From contig JAQNBH010000013.1 in NCBI GenBank assembly GCA_028752905.1, forward strand, positions 41,917,907-41,981,906: a DNA stretch of 64,000 nt, given 5' to 3'. The position numbers were made by a program, and so were the translations under genes. The DNA is from Cladorhizidae sp. MBARI D1340-BT2. Lineage: Eukaryota > Porifera > Demospongiae > Poecilosclerida > Cladorhizidae. The number at the start of each line of letters is the position of its first letter. Position 1 is the stretch's first letter. Positions 10,409 to 20,462 of the stretch are shown here, piece after piece. The notes beneath the pieces were generated by a model. That model saw only the letters and a program-made list of their open reading frames with translations, was not told the DNA's origin and ran no database searches.

Positions 10409-10447
10409 GTCCCTGATGATTGCATTAGCATGAAACTATAGTAGGAC
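10409..10447 (+). ncRNA. Hammerhead-ribozyme-like motif of Penelope type (copy A)
   Basis: A compact motif with correct core order: stem I 5' strand GTCC (10,409-10,412), CTGATGA (10,413-10,419), stem II TGC-ATTA-GCA with a T/T mismatch at its base, GAA (10,432-10,434), stem III ACT-AT-AGT, unpaired A at the cleavage position (10,443), and stem I 3' strand GGAC (10,444-10,447) pairing with GTCC. The very short, self-complementary stem III resembles the minimal hammerheads reported in Penelope-like elements, which can act as dimers. The T/T mismatch replaces the usual base pair next to the core, so activity may be reduced. It sits just downstream of the GIY-YIG relic. Confidence 0.6.
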
Positions 10448-10460
10448 TAGCCATCCCAAT

Positions 10461-10660
10461 ACTTCTCTATTATTCAATAGCTCTGCTTTAACACAGCATT
10501 GAGCACTATTTGTAGCCTTCACCAGCAAACGTATATTATATATATATACACATATATACTTAGAAGGTAGTTTGCTGAGAAGGCTACAAATAGTGCTCAA
10601 TGCTGTATTAAGGCAGAGCTATTAAATATAGAAAAGTACCCAGTACTTTTCTATATACAC
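10461..10660. repeat. Large inverted repeat (foldback), copy A
   Basis: Left arm 10,477-10,530 (ATAGCTCTGCTTTAACACAG...) is the reverse complement, with few mismatches, of right arm 10,570-10,622. The pairing extends weakly outward to about 10,461 and 10,632, and the spacer is TA-rich. A second small hairpin (GAAAAGTAC/GTACTTTTC) follows at 10,631-10,652. It lies next to the Penelope relic, but a link is not proven. Confidence 0.75.
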
Positions 10661-10919
10661 ACATATATATATAATATATACATGTATATATATATAATAA
10701 AGAGGGAGAGATTGATGGCTATGTATGTGCATAACAACACTCACAAGAAGTTTAAAGTTGATTGAGCATTTTATTTTGCAGGTAGACAGACATCTTACAA
10801 ATTCCATGCCTCCCCAATCACTTGTCTTTTGCTTGCTATAGACCCCTTACCAACCTAACCCCACTCAGAGAGAGCTACTAAAATCAACTGTCTGGTAGTT
10901 GCCACCATTATGCCAGTAG

Positions 10920-11075
10920 GCCAGCCTGGAGGAGGAGAGAAGAGAAGGAGTACATGTGGGAGGAAGAGGAGGAGATGAGGAGGAGGTAGAGGTAGGGCAG
11001 GAGCAGGAGGAGAAATAGGAGGAGTAGGCGGTGGAGAAGAGGAGGGAGAGAGGGAGGAGGGGGAGAAATACAAGA
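10920..11075. repeat. Purine-rich GGAGGA tract
   Basis: About 150 bp of almost pure purine on the plus strand, dominated by GGAGGA and GAGGAAG words, directly before the 66-bp minisatellite. Low-complexity; not coding. Confidence 0.7.
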
Positions 11076-11087
11076 TACTGACTAGCC

Positions 11088-11484
11088 AATGATGGGGTCA
11101 GCAAAGCTGGCAACTCAAGGCTCTCATAAGATATGGACAACCAGGACCAGGCTAATGATGAGGTCAGCAAAGCTGGCAACTCAAGGCCCTCATAAGATAT
11201 GGACAACCAGGACCAGGCTAATGATGGGGTCAGCAAAGCTGGCAACTCAAGGCTCTCATAAGATATGGACAACCAGGACCAGGCTAATGATGGGGTCAGC
11301 AAAGCTGGCAACTCAAGGCTCTCATATGTAAGATATGGACAACCAGGACAAGGCTAATGATGGAGTCAGCAAAGCTGGCAACTCAAGGCCCTCATAAGAT
11401 ATGGACAGCCAGAACTAGGCTAATGATGGGGTCAGCAAAGCTGGCAATGCAAGGCCCTCATAAGATATGGACAACCAGGACCAG
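11088..11484. repeat. 66-bp minisatellite, 6 units (copy A)
   Basis: Units start AATGATGGGGTCAGCAAAGC at 11,088, 11,154, 11,220, 11,286, ~11,356 and ~11,422. Point variants and one ATGT insertion distinguish units. Open in several frames because 66 is a multiple of 3. Confidence 0.9.
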
Positions 11485-11672
11485 CAGAAACACTGGCCAT
11501 CATCCCTTATTGTATCATCATCAACAGGCCACCCACTCCAGCTTCTCTATGCTCACCCTACAAACCAAATGAAATGTTAAAAAGAGAAAATGGAGGGAGG
11601 GGAAGGAAACAACCATGGCTTCTTGGGAGCACTCCATGTTTTTTTTTGGATTTTTCAAGTTTTTCCAGGAGT

Positions 11673-12060
<388 letters not shown>

Positions 12061-12299
12061 TAAACATAAATGTAAGATGAACTTAAGGAGCACATGAGAA
12101 TTCCAGCCCTTATGGTGATAGTACTAGGAAGAGCAAATGTGCGGCCCAATCCTGCACCACACCATATATATAGCAGAGGCCAAAATAACCTACGCTGAAA
12201 AATACAATAGGGAGGAGGAATAAGTGTCAACCACAAATTAGACTTGAGGCAAGAATCACTTGATGGGGACACATGACATCTCCTTGTACTGACATCACA

Positions 12300-12499
12300 T
12301 TAAACATGCACAACCTCTTCACAGGCAACTCCACCCACCACAATAAGTTGGGCTGGACGTGCAGAGGAATCTTCTGCACTCTCTTGTGCAGAACTATGTT
12401 GAGGAAGTGGACAGAGATGAGGATGCAGATGATGGCTGTGACCAGAGCTGCCGGGGTCATGTGGCCAGTGAATATCAGCTGAAAATACTTGAGGCTTCT
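12300..12499 (-). pseudogene. Exon of a membrane-transporter-like protein, possibly SLC26/SulP (copy A)
   Basis: On the minus strand a very good acceptor (polypyrimidine tract then CCCCCCAG) is followed at 12,499 by an open stretch. It reads LKYFQLIFTGHMTPAALV, then a hydrophobic segment TAIICILISVHFLNIVL, then KRVQKIPLHVQP, then a hydrophobic remnant. The pattern of membrane helix, basic loop, IP-rich start and next helix resembles an exon of SLC26/SulP anion transporters. The reading frame then appears shifted (LLWWVELP in place of an expected ELxVVV-type helix), which suggests decay. No other exon was identified with confidence. The hAT element inserted within 50 bp of its acceptor. Confidence 0.35.
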
Positions 12500-13220
12500 C
12501 TGGGGGGAAGGAAAAAGAGAAAAACTTAAAATGGGGAGGGCGTGCAGGGTTGTATACAGAAATTTTGCCAAGGGGGGGCGAACTTGAGATATGGAAAAAT
12601 AAGGGGGGGCGGAGAGCCTGGATGGTGCGGAAAGGGGACGTGCACCCTGGGCTTCCGCGTGGAGTACGAAAGTGTTTTACCCACAGGTATTTTTGCAGTA
12701 CTAACTGTATATATAGCTGCTACTTATGATGGCATGCACTTTTTCTAAAATCTTTAGTACAACATTCCATCTTAAATATTTGCTGAAGTTGCATGCTACG
12801 GCAATCAGCATATATAGATTAGATATAGTCACTTGTCACTCGTATAATGGAGGTGGGCTTTTGTGAAATCGAATTATGTTGCATTCCATGCATTTTCTTA
12901 CAAAATCATGGACAACAGGTTTCATACACAATTTTTCTCTAGTTCTCTAGGGGGGGGGGGGGGGGGGGGGGGTGGAAATGGTTGGTCACTTGGTGCCCTA
13001 ATTTTTGTTAATATTTTCTTAACATGTTCATAAGTCGTAAAAGGGGGGTCTGGGGGGAAGATCCCCCCATATTTTTTTTTGCTTTTACAATGTCTGAGGA
13101 TAGCTATTTTGACTGACTACCAATGGCATTATCTATACCGAACTATGGCTAGACTGTATATATTTCTCATGATATTGTAGCTGCTTGGAAAAAGGAGAGC
13201 ATGTGTCATGACACGATGAC

Positions 13221-13595
13221 ATCACACACCACCACGTGCTCTCCTTTGTAGGTTTGTCACTTCTTTTGTTTCTCCTTCTTTCCCACTCCCTCTCTCTCAG
13301 TATTTTTAACTCAGTCCATTATGTCATGGTCTTCAAGTCTAATCTTAGACATGATGTCATCACACGCCACCACGTGTTCTCCTTTGTAGGTTTGTCACTT
13401 CTTCAGTTCCCTCCTTCTTTCCCACTCTCTCTCAGTATTTTTAACTCAGTCCATTATGTCATGGTCTTAAAGTCATCACACACCACCACGTGTTCTCCTT
13501 TGTAGGTTTGTCACTTCTTCAGTTCCCTCCTTCTTTCCCACTCTCTCTCAGTATTTTTAACTCAGTCCATTATGTCATGGTCTTAAAGTCTCTAT
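13221..13595 (+). promoter_or_regulatory. Triplicated upstream repeat with CACGTG E-boxes
   Basis: Three tandem units (starts ~138 and 116 bp apart) each carry CCACCACGTG(C/T)TCTCC, i.e. a CACGTG palindrome at 13,233, 13,371 and 13,487, followed by TTTGTAGGTTTGTCACTTCT and CAGTCCATTATGTCATGGTC. They lie inside hAT 1 directly upstream of its TATA box, so promoter or transposase-binding roles are plausible. Confidence 0.5.
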
Positions 13596-13600
13596 AAAAG
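13593..13600 (+). promoter_or_regulatory. TATA box of hAT 1 transposase
   Basis: TATAAAAG lies 34 bp before the transposase ATG (13,634), which predicts a very short 5' leader. The copy A' equivalent is at 41,226-41,233. Confidence 0.6.
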
Positions 13601-13633
13601 AAACCTTACTAGCTGATTTCTCTTCATATTAAT

Positions 13634-15820
13634 ATGGATATTCGCTCATACTTTGCAAGTACTTCTCAAGCCTCTTCTCATGCTAATAGCAGCGATAGCG
13701 AAGATAGCAGAACAGATAGCTCTGAGCATGTCGAGGCATCTAGTCCTAGCCTTAGTCCTCCACCTTCAAAGAAAAGCAAGCAAAACAAACACCGCTCTTC
13801 TGTATCCACGAAGAGAAAATACTCTAAGAGCTGGGAGAAAGATTTCAGTTGGCTCTATTATGACGAGGATAGCGATGGTGCCTTTTGCAAGGTTTGCAAG
13901 CAATCTGGTCTGCAGCGTACTGGAGGAGTGTGGGTCACACAACCTTGCAGAAATTGGAAGAAAGCTGTTGAAAAAATGAAAGCTCATGCGAGAAGTGACT
14001 TCCATATCCATGCAACTCAAGCTCTTTTTGCAGCTAAAGGAGCAGCCAAAGGTGGAACAGTTGTACAGCAACTCCAGAATGTTTTAGCTCGCAAAAGAGC
14101 TCAGAACAGAGCTGCAGTGAAGTGCCTGATCCTACTCACTCATTTTCTTACGAAAGAACAAGTTGCACATTCGACAAAATTTGAGAAGCTGGTTGACGTG
14201 GTGGTTCGATGTGGCAGCCAACATTTGAAGCAATTCTTAGAAACTGCACCAAGAAATGCTGTGTACACATCAAGAGTGGCTGTGGTTGAATTCATCGAAT
14301 CATTGGGGACATGGGTGGAGGAGTCGATTCTGAAGCGACTTCAAAAGGCACCTATGTACAGCCTCATGGCAGATGAGTGCACAGATGTCACCAACGTAGA
14401 AGAATTGTCTGTGTTTTGCCGCTGGGAGGAAGATGGTGTACCAGTAGAGTGCTTTCTGGAGCTTATTCCATTGAAGAAGGCTGATGCAGAGACCATCTAT
14501 TCTAATCTCATCGATTGTTTAAAGAAGAAAGGTCTACAAGTCGGAAGAATAGTTGGATTGGGATTTGATGGAGCTGCAACTTTTTCTGGACGAAAGACCG
14601 GGGTTCAGGCACGTATCAAGAAACATACTCCTCACGCTCTGTTTATACACTGCCACTGTCACTTACTGCAGTTGGCTTGTGTGCAAGCTGCCAATAAAAC
14701 TCCTGGAATTGCTCATGTTTACAGAACATTGACTACTCTTTGGAAGCATTTTCGCAATTCCCCCAAGCGAGCAGAGTGTCTGAAGGAGGTACAGCACGTT
14801 CTTGAACTTCCAGAAATGAAAGTGATCAAGCCATCTGACACACGCTGGCTGGCACATGAAAGGTGTGTCAAAGCTGTCAAAGCAAGTTATTCTGCAATTG
14901 TAATCACCATTGGGAACATCTACGAGACGTCCCACGAGCCAGAAGCTCTTGGAATCCATGGTGCCCTCTGCAAATTGTCTACGATTGCAGCTATATATTT
15001 GCTTGATTTCACTCTACCACAAGTAGCCAAGCTCAGCAAAGCACTTCAGGCAGAGCAGCTTGACCTCTCGTTGATATCATTCCTTGTTGATGCTACTGTT
15101 AAATCCTTGGATGATGCCGTTTTGCCTGGAGCGAACTGGGTGTTGGAGCTTCTTGAAAACGTTGAAGACTTGAAGTCATCTACAAAGGTGTCTATTGACG
15201 CTGATAAAATACTTTCGTTCCAGAATGTTGTTGGTAAGCCTTTTGTTGCTGATTTAAAGGCCAACATAACAAGCCGATTTTCTTCATCCAACGCTGTTGT
15301 ATCAGCATTGTCTATATTCGATCCACGGAAAGTTCCAAAACCAGATTCAGTATCTTTTCCCACTTATGGAGACACGTCTGTTGAGAAACTGATTGCTCAC
15401 TACGGAGAAGATAGAGATGCAGAAACATTGGATGGAGAAGAAACAGTGAAGACAGCCATGATTTCCACTGAAATACTTACAGAGTGGAAAACATTCCGCC
15501 AGCTGTTAGTCAAGCAACCACGGGATAGTACTGCATCACAGCTGAAAGAACTTGTTTCAAACGACATGCTCAAGGCCATGTTTCCCAATTTGCACAAGAT
15601 TGCCTCCATCTGCTTATCGATTCCAGTTTCTACTGCTTCTGTGGAGAGAAGCTTCTCACAGATGAAGATGATCAAGACTCGTTTGCGTAATTCTCTAAGT
15701 GACTGCAGCCTTTCTCACCTTATGAGGATTGCTATAGAGGCACCAGAAGTACTCTCTGAGAGCGACCTTGAAGAGATTGTGGACGTATGGCAGAGAAAAC
15801 CAAGAAGAACCTCAGTTTGA
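13634..15820 (+). CDS. hAT transposase, intact (KIAA1586/ZBED-like), copy A
   Basis: Uninterrupted 728-residue protein. The N-terminus MDIRSYFAS resembles the short motif common in this hAT group, followed by a Ser/Lys-rich linker. A TTF/BED-type zinc finger (~75-130) has FCKVC, a further Cys and a late His pair. The RNase-H-like catalytic core includes SLMADECTDV (first Asp region), VGLGFDGAATFSG (second Asp) and IHCHCHLLQLA. The C-terminal hAT dimerisation domain contains IPVSTASVERSFSQMK and TRLRNSLSD. The length is typical for a full enzyme. It would cut and rejoin transposon ends in the nucleus. The ATG follows a TATA box by 34 bp. Copy A' differs by one residue (Phe here, Cys there, in HSTK(F/C)EKLVD). 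Intact frame and intact ends suggest recent activity. Confidence 0.9.
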   Translation: MDIRSYFASTSQASSHANSSDSEDSRTDSSEHVEASSPSLSPPPSKKSKQNKHRSSVSTKRKYSKSWEKDFSWLYYDEDSDGAFCKVCKQSGLQRTGGVWVTQPCRNWKKAVEKMKAHARSDFHIHATQALFAAKGAAKGGTVVQQLQNVLARKRAQNRAAVKCLILLTHFLTKEQVAHSTKFEKLVDVVVRCGSQHLKQFLETAPRNAVYTSRVAVVEFIESLGTWVEESILKRLQKAPMYSLMADECTDVTNVEELSVFCRWEEDGVPVECFLELIPLKKADAETIYSNLIDCLKKKGLQVGRIVGLGFDGAATFSGRKTGVQARIKKHTPHALFIHCHCHLLQLACVQAANKTPGIAHVYRTLTTLWKHFRNSPKRAECLKEVQHVLELPEMKVIKPSDTRWLAHERCVKAVKASYSAIVITIGNIYETSHEPEALGIHGALCKLSTIAAIYLLDFTLPQVAKLSKALQAEQLDLSLISFLVDATVKSLDDAVLPGANWVLELLENVEDLKSSTKVSIDADKILSFQNVVGKPFVADLKANITSRFSSSNAVVSALSIFDPRKVPKPDSVSFPTYGDTSVEKLIAHYGEDRDAETLDGEETVKTAMISTEILTEWKTFRQLLVKQPRDSTASQLKELVSNDMLKAMFPNLHKIASICLSIPVSTASVERSFSQMKMIKTRLRNSLSDCSLSHLMRIAIEAPEVLSESDLEEIVDVWQRKPRRTSV

Positions 15821-15983
15821 CATTCCTATCATTTGAACCTGATATCATAAGCTTATTACACCTTTCTTGTATTACACCTTTCTTGACATTATTAAAAAAA
15901 AAATCTCTAATTTCAAGGGGGGGGCGAGAATGATACAATTCGCCCCCCCCCCCCGCCCCCCCCCTAAATACACCCCTGGCGTG

Positions 15984-17133
15984 GCTGGGTGTGTGGCTGC
16001 AACTAAGGCTATATATAGAACAATGGTGAGCGCTAGACAGTTGATGTAATAATAATGGATACAGCAAGCTAGTCTTGCTGGCCGGACTCTCATGCACACA
16101 CACACACACACAGAAAGAGAGAGGCTGGTCCACCTCACATGGTCACTTGTGTTGCACAGTCAGCAAATGTGGTGGCAGCTGCTCGTGTTAAACACGAAGA
16201 AGAATAAACATGCTAGACTCCTGTGCTGGGGAAGAGAGGCTGGCCAACAAGACTAAGAGAGAAAAACAGTAAAAAGATATATAAGTATGTAGCTATTGCA
16301 CACCTCACAGACTGAGCCTAGGTGTGCTTGCCTGCCACTTGCTACAGCCTCTTCCATGCCATACAACAAGGAAGTTTAGTGGAGTGAGACAGGTGGTGAA
16401 GGATGCAGCTGCCATGCACCCACTCTGCAGAGATAGAAATCCAGCATCAGCAAACTCGTTAGGATGGGTGGCTGGAATGATGCCGAGTTTATCTGGAACA
16501 GGTCTCAAATCCAGGTAAGGATCGCTGGAGGTGGGGCTAATCCTGAAAATACATGTTTGAGTAAAAGAAACAAAAACTGCGTCCTGGCTCCAAAATTGCG
16601 TCGTATAGTGCAGTATCTGAGAACTGGTTGCAACGCGCTCATCCCAACCATCACCATCTTTGTAGTCTAAGCTGCGTGAGGTAGTTTTGCTTGGCAAGAC
16701 CCTTTACCAACCTCTACAAGTGTTGGTAAAGGGTCTGCTGAGTGACATCATATGGTGCCGCAGAAAGTAATATCTGGAGATGGACACTGAGCTCGCTGCA
16801 TCTCTAGCCAGCTTCTCTATGTATACGGATAGTTTGTATACGGATAGTTGACAAAGAAATCCTGTCATAATGTCTCTGGGGAGAGACATAAAAGTTATAA
16901 CGTAATATTTTGTCCACCCTAGCATCATTTTTGTACTACGCATGCCATGTGACACCTTTATAATCTTCAAAATGCTGAGTCCAGGGACATCGCACCCCAG
17001 TGCAGTGCAAATATAAAAAGATGAGTGGCTCTCGTCAGAGTTTTTTGGGGGGGGGGGAGCGGATGTTGCCCTATGTTCGACCCTTTACCAAAAGTTTAGA
17101 CTAGATTGTTAGAACCCATGGCATTGCCAGTCC
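15984..17133. other. Non-coding with CA run, a perfect hairpin and GGG run
   Basis: No gene recognised. Contains a CA microsatellite (16,093-16,110), a perfect 15-bp-arm hairpin at 16,697-16,711/16,722-16,736 (AGACCCTTTACCAAC and its complement), and a further GACCCTTTACC at ~17,079. The same GACCCTTTACC word ends an inverted-repeat segment at 48,083-48,565, so this may be a small element family. Confidence 0.45.
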
Positions 17134-17339
17134 CAGTGTTGCAATGTTGGATTTTATCCAAACTGTTTGGATTTTTGACCCTTAAATTTTCTGTTTGGAT
17201 GTTTGGATTTTATCAATAAATGTTTGGATTTTTCATCATTAGAAAATTGTTTGACATTTCATGCATATCAGATCATGCAGCCTATTTCAAAACCACTCTC
17301 TGTTTAGCTGAGTGTGGTCATTTTGTGGTGACCTGGTCT

Positions 17340-17428
17340 GTGCACGAATATTCATGTGATCAATTGGTCTGTGCAGGAATATTCCTGCACCAGTCCTGTG
17401 TTCACCCAGGTCTGGCAGGAATATGCCT
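17340..17428 (+). promoter_or_regulatory. Cluster of heat-shock-element-like palindromes
   Basis: GTGCAGGAATATTCCTGCAC (17,371-17,390) is a perfect 20-bp palindrome built on GAATATTC, which has the nGAAnnTTCn arrangement of a heat-shock element. Related palindromic words GCACGAATATTCATGTG and GGCAGGAATATGCCTGC flank it. The cluster is ~120-210 bp upstream of the hAT 2 start codon. Confidence 0.4.
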
Positions 17429-17550
17429 GCAGAGCAAGAATCCTTTGATCTATGTGCATGCTCATGCATGAGCTATCTGGTTGGGTATTTAAAGCCTGAT
17501 TTGCTGCAAGAGTTAGAATCTTTCACAGTGAGTGTCAGAGAGAGTTAGCT

Positions 17551-19504
17551 ATGGCATCTTCAGAACCCAGTACTTCAAGGTTACCAGAAGATAATGAGGT
17601 TTCACAAATTGACATTGACAGTCAAATCTCTACATCTATCAGGTCTTCTAAGTCTGCAAAAAAAACACGATTGTGTGTCTATCGTAGACAGTATGCAAAG
17701 ACTTTCCGATGGGCCACAACTTCGAGAAAGGGATCTTCTTTTGCCTTCTGTATGGAGTGCTTTCGTGATATAAACCTTGGAAGAGGTGGTACTAGAGATC
17801 TCAGGAGACATCAGGAAACAAAATTACACAAACACTCAGAAAAAGATGGTGTGGGTGTACTGCCCTACTTTGGGCCAATAAGAGAGGAGTCTGTAATCTG
17901 TGCAGAAGTACTCTTCCCATATTTCCTTGGAGAGCACCATCTTGCCTTTCAATTGGGAGATCATTGTAACCAAAGTATTCAAGTTGATGTTTCCTGATTC
18001 TTCTATTGCTAAAGACTTGAAGTGCAGTCGTACTAAAGCAACAGCTGTGTTGAAAGTTATTGCCCAGGATTGTTGGAAAACCATTTCCGCAGCAGTTAGA
18101 GACACTAAATACTTCAGCCTCCAAACTGATGAGACAACTGATATTACCATTCACAACAAGCTGCTATTATGCTTCGATTCTTTGATAACACCCAAGGACA
18201 GGTGAGATGTGTCTTCTTTTCCCTAGAGAGTGTAGAGAGGGCAACTGCAGAGCTGCTATTTAACACAATCGATGAGCATTTTCAAGAATCCACTACCCTC
18301 CTTTATGATAATCTTGTCAGATTAGGTACAGATGGGGCCAATGTAATGTTGGGAGCACGAAATTCAGTGATGTCATGGTTATGATGTAAGCAGCCAGCTT
18401 TAGTTGCTCTTCACACATAGCAAATGAGGCCTGCAAAGTCTTGCCTGATGAATTGGAAGATCTGACAACTGATGTATGGTATTATTTCCAGAAGAGCCCA
18501 AGGAGGCTGCGACAGTTTGAAGAATTTCAGAGTTTTGTGGAATGCAAGCCACACAAGTTGTTAAACACCAAACATGATGGCTCAGCCTTGAAGCTTGTGT
18601 AAATCATCTTATCGAACAATATGAAGCCTTACTCTCATACTTTCAAAGTACTGAAGATAAGCAGGCAGTAGTAAGAAGAGTAAAAATTGTACTTGAAAAG
18701 CCTCTGACCAAAGCTTACTTGCTCTTTCTATGTTCTGCATTACCAATTGTTAATTACATGCAGCAGCAATCTCCAATTCTTCATGTTCTCTACCAAGAGC
18801 TCAATGGCTTAATACGAAATTTCTGTTGCTGTTCATGAATTCTGAGTACGTGTGTGCTGCTGAACATGTTTCGCAAGTTGTATTGATAACTCAGAAGAGT
18901 ATCTCCCTTTACACGAAGTTTTCGTAGGTCACAACACACTATCATACCTTGAAGAAGAGGATGGATTATCATCTGAAGATGTGAGAAAAATTTAGGGAGA
19001 CTAAATTTAGGGAGACTATCCAAGCTTGGTGGATTGGTGCAGCAAAGGAGCTGTTAAACAATTACCTATGAGTCACAAGTTACTCTCCAATCTCAAATGG
19101 CTTCAACCAGGCTTACAACAATACAGTGTGGCTGATGAGGTGTTTGCTGCAGCAGAGTGTGTTCCTCAGGTAGTTCAAGTTGGTAACAAACCGAGCCTTC
19201 AAGAGGAATTTATGGATTTCTGCACTTCGCCATTACCTCCTAAAGTCACGGCCATCACAGAGGTAAGTATTGGCATGCAATCAGCCAAATCAAAGACTGC
19301 TTGGAAACTGAGTATCGCTACTCCACATTGGTAAAACTCGCAAAAGCCATTCTAGTTATACCCCATGGCAATGCTGATACCGAACGTTTATTCAGCCACA
19401 TTGGTCTCAACAAAATGAAGCACAGAAACAGACTAGGAATTTCTACATTAAATTCACTTTTAACAATGCAATTCAAGGTTCCTAAAAAATGCTATGAATT
19501 TTAA
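17551..19504 (+). pseudogene. hAT transposase 2, multiply frameshifted (copy A)
   Basis: Begins MASSEPSTSRLPED with a BED-like finger (FCMEC...H...H in the first 100 residues), then breaks. Successive frames give LQTDETTDITIHNKLLLCFD, DNLVRLGTDGANVMLGA (catalytic Asp region), DELEDLTTDVWYYFQKSP, ACVNHLIEQYEALLSYF and finally the hAT dimerisation motif IPHGNADTERLFSHIGLNK. Compared with copy A' this copy lacks an 8-bp stretch near 17,862 and other short indels, so it breaks at residue ~149, while A' stays open to residue 222. Both are dead. Confidence 0.85.
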
Positions 19505-19652
19505 AACAAATATTGAACTATTAAAGACATGTTAAATGCTATAAACACACTTTAGTATGTTGTTTGGATTTTGTTTGGATTTTTTGTTGCCAATTTTTTT
19601 GGATAACACAGGCGAGTAATTTGGAAATTACCAAAAAATTATGGCGACACTG

Positions 19653-20033
19653 TACCAGTGAGACAGCCAAACTGCATTATGAAGACATCAGAGAGAGTCT
19701 GCCTATGTGAGGAACATGGAAGGCAGCTGACCTGGAAGGAATATGAATAGCCAGACAAACAAAATGTATTGCTACCTGATCAGGATCTGGTGGTGTTTAC
19801 TGCAGGCTGGCAAGCTACAATAATAGAGCATACCCTCAAATAGCACACGCAGATATGCAGTTTTATAATTGGTAAAGGATATCAATACAGTAAACATGCT
19901 TGTGTTGACTCAATATCGAGTCTAGCTGAGCCAGGTCAGCAAGCAGCTGCTATAAAGTAGTCACATTACTGACCAGTTGGCTTCCTCTGAAGCTTACTCT
20001 TAATATTTAACACGACAAAGACCTTCAACAAAA
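19653..20033. other. Short non-coding tract after hAT 2
   Basis: No gene seen. Shared with A' (47,236-47,637) with scattered small indels. Confidence 0.5.
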
Positions 20034-20462
20034 CATGGTAGCTACTTATGATGCATGTGTCTATGTTATATATGAATACATAGGCACGTGTGTATACTTT
20101 AGTAATAAACATGGTAGCTACTTATGATGCATGTGTCTATGTTATATATGAATACATAAGCACGTGTGTATACTTTAGTAATAAACATGGTAGCTACTTA
20201 TGATGCATGTGTCCATGTTATATATGAATACATAAGCACGTGTGTATACTTTAGTAATAAACATGGTAGCTACTTATGATGCATGTGTCCATGTTATATA
20301 TGAATACATAGGCATGTGTGTATACTTTAGTAATAAACATGGTAGCTACTTATGATGCATGTGTCTATGTTATATATGAATACATAGGCATGTGTGTATA
20401 TATACTTTAGTAATAAACATGGCAGCTACTTATGATGCATGTGTCTATGTTATATATGAATG
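20034..20462. repeat. 76-bp minisatellite, about 5.6 units (copy A)
   Basis: Units start CATGGTAGCTACTTATGATG at 20,034, 20,110, 20,186, 20,262, 20,338 and 20,418 (the fifth is 80 bp through an extra TATA). A' has only three full units. Homology between A and A' ends at this array: A runs into block B, and A' runs into unique sequence. Confidence 0.92.

Larger units (their letters stand above)
12545..15978 (+). mobile_element. hAT transposon 1, complete (copy A)
   Basis: Imperfect terminal inverted repeats: the left end CAGGGTTGTATACAG matches 12 of 15 bases of the reverse-complemented right end CAGGGGTGTATTTAG, and both ends then share GGGGGGGCGAA. The ends are flanked by the 5-bp direct repeat GCGTG (12,540-12,544 and 15,979-15,983). 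hAT elements usually duplicate 8 bp; some subfamilies make 5-6. The element is 3,434 bp, carries one intact transposase, an upstream triplicated promoter-like repeat and long G/C homopolymers near both ends. Confidence 0.82.
17134..19652 (+). mobile_element. hAT transposon 2, decayed (copy A)
   Basis: Left end CAGTGTTGCAAT matches the reverse-complemented right end CAGTGTCGCCAT (copy A' right end CAGTGTTGCCAT). Flanks TGCCAGTC and TACCAGTG match at 6 of 8 positions, compatible with an aged 8-bp target duplication if one base is allowed at the left edge. Both subterminal regions carry repeated GTTTGGATTTT words. The element holds one broken transposase. Confidence 0.7.

Noticed and set aside
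13236..13505. 89-residue frame upstream of the hAT transposase
   Set aside because: Translation of the triplicated promoter-like repeat; no independent coding sign.
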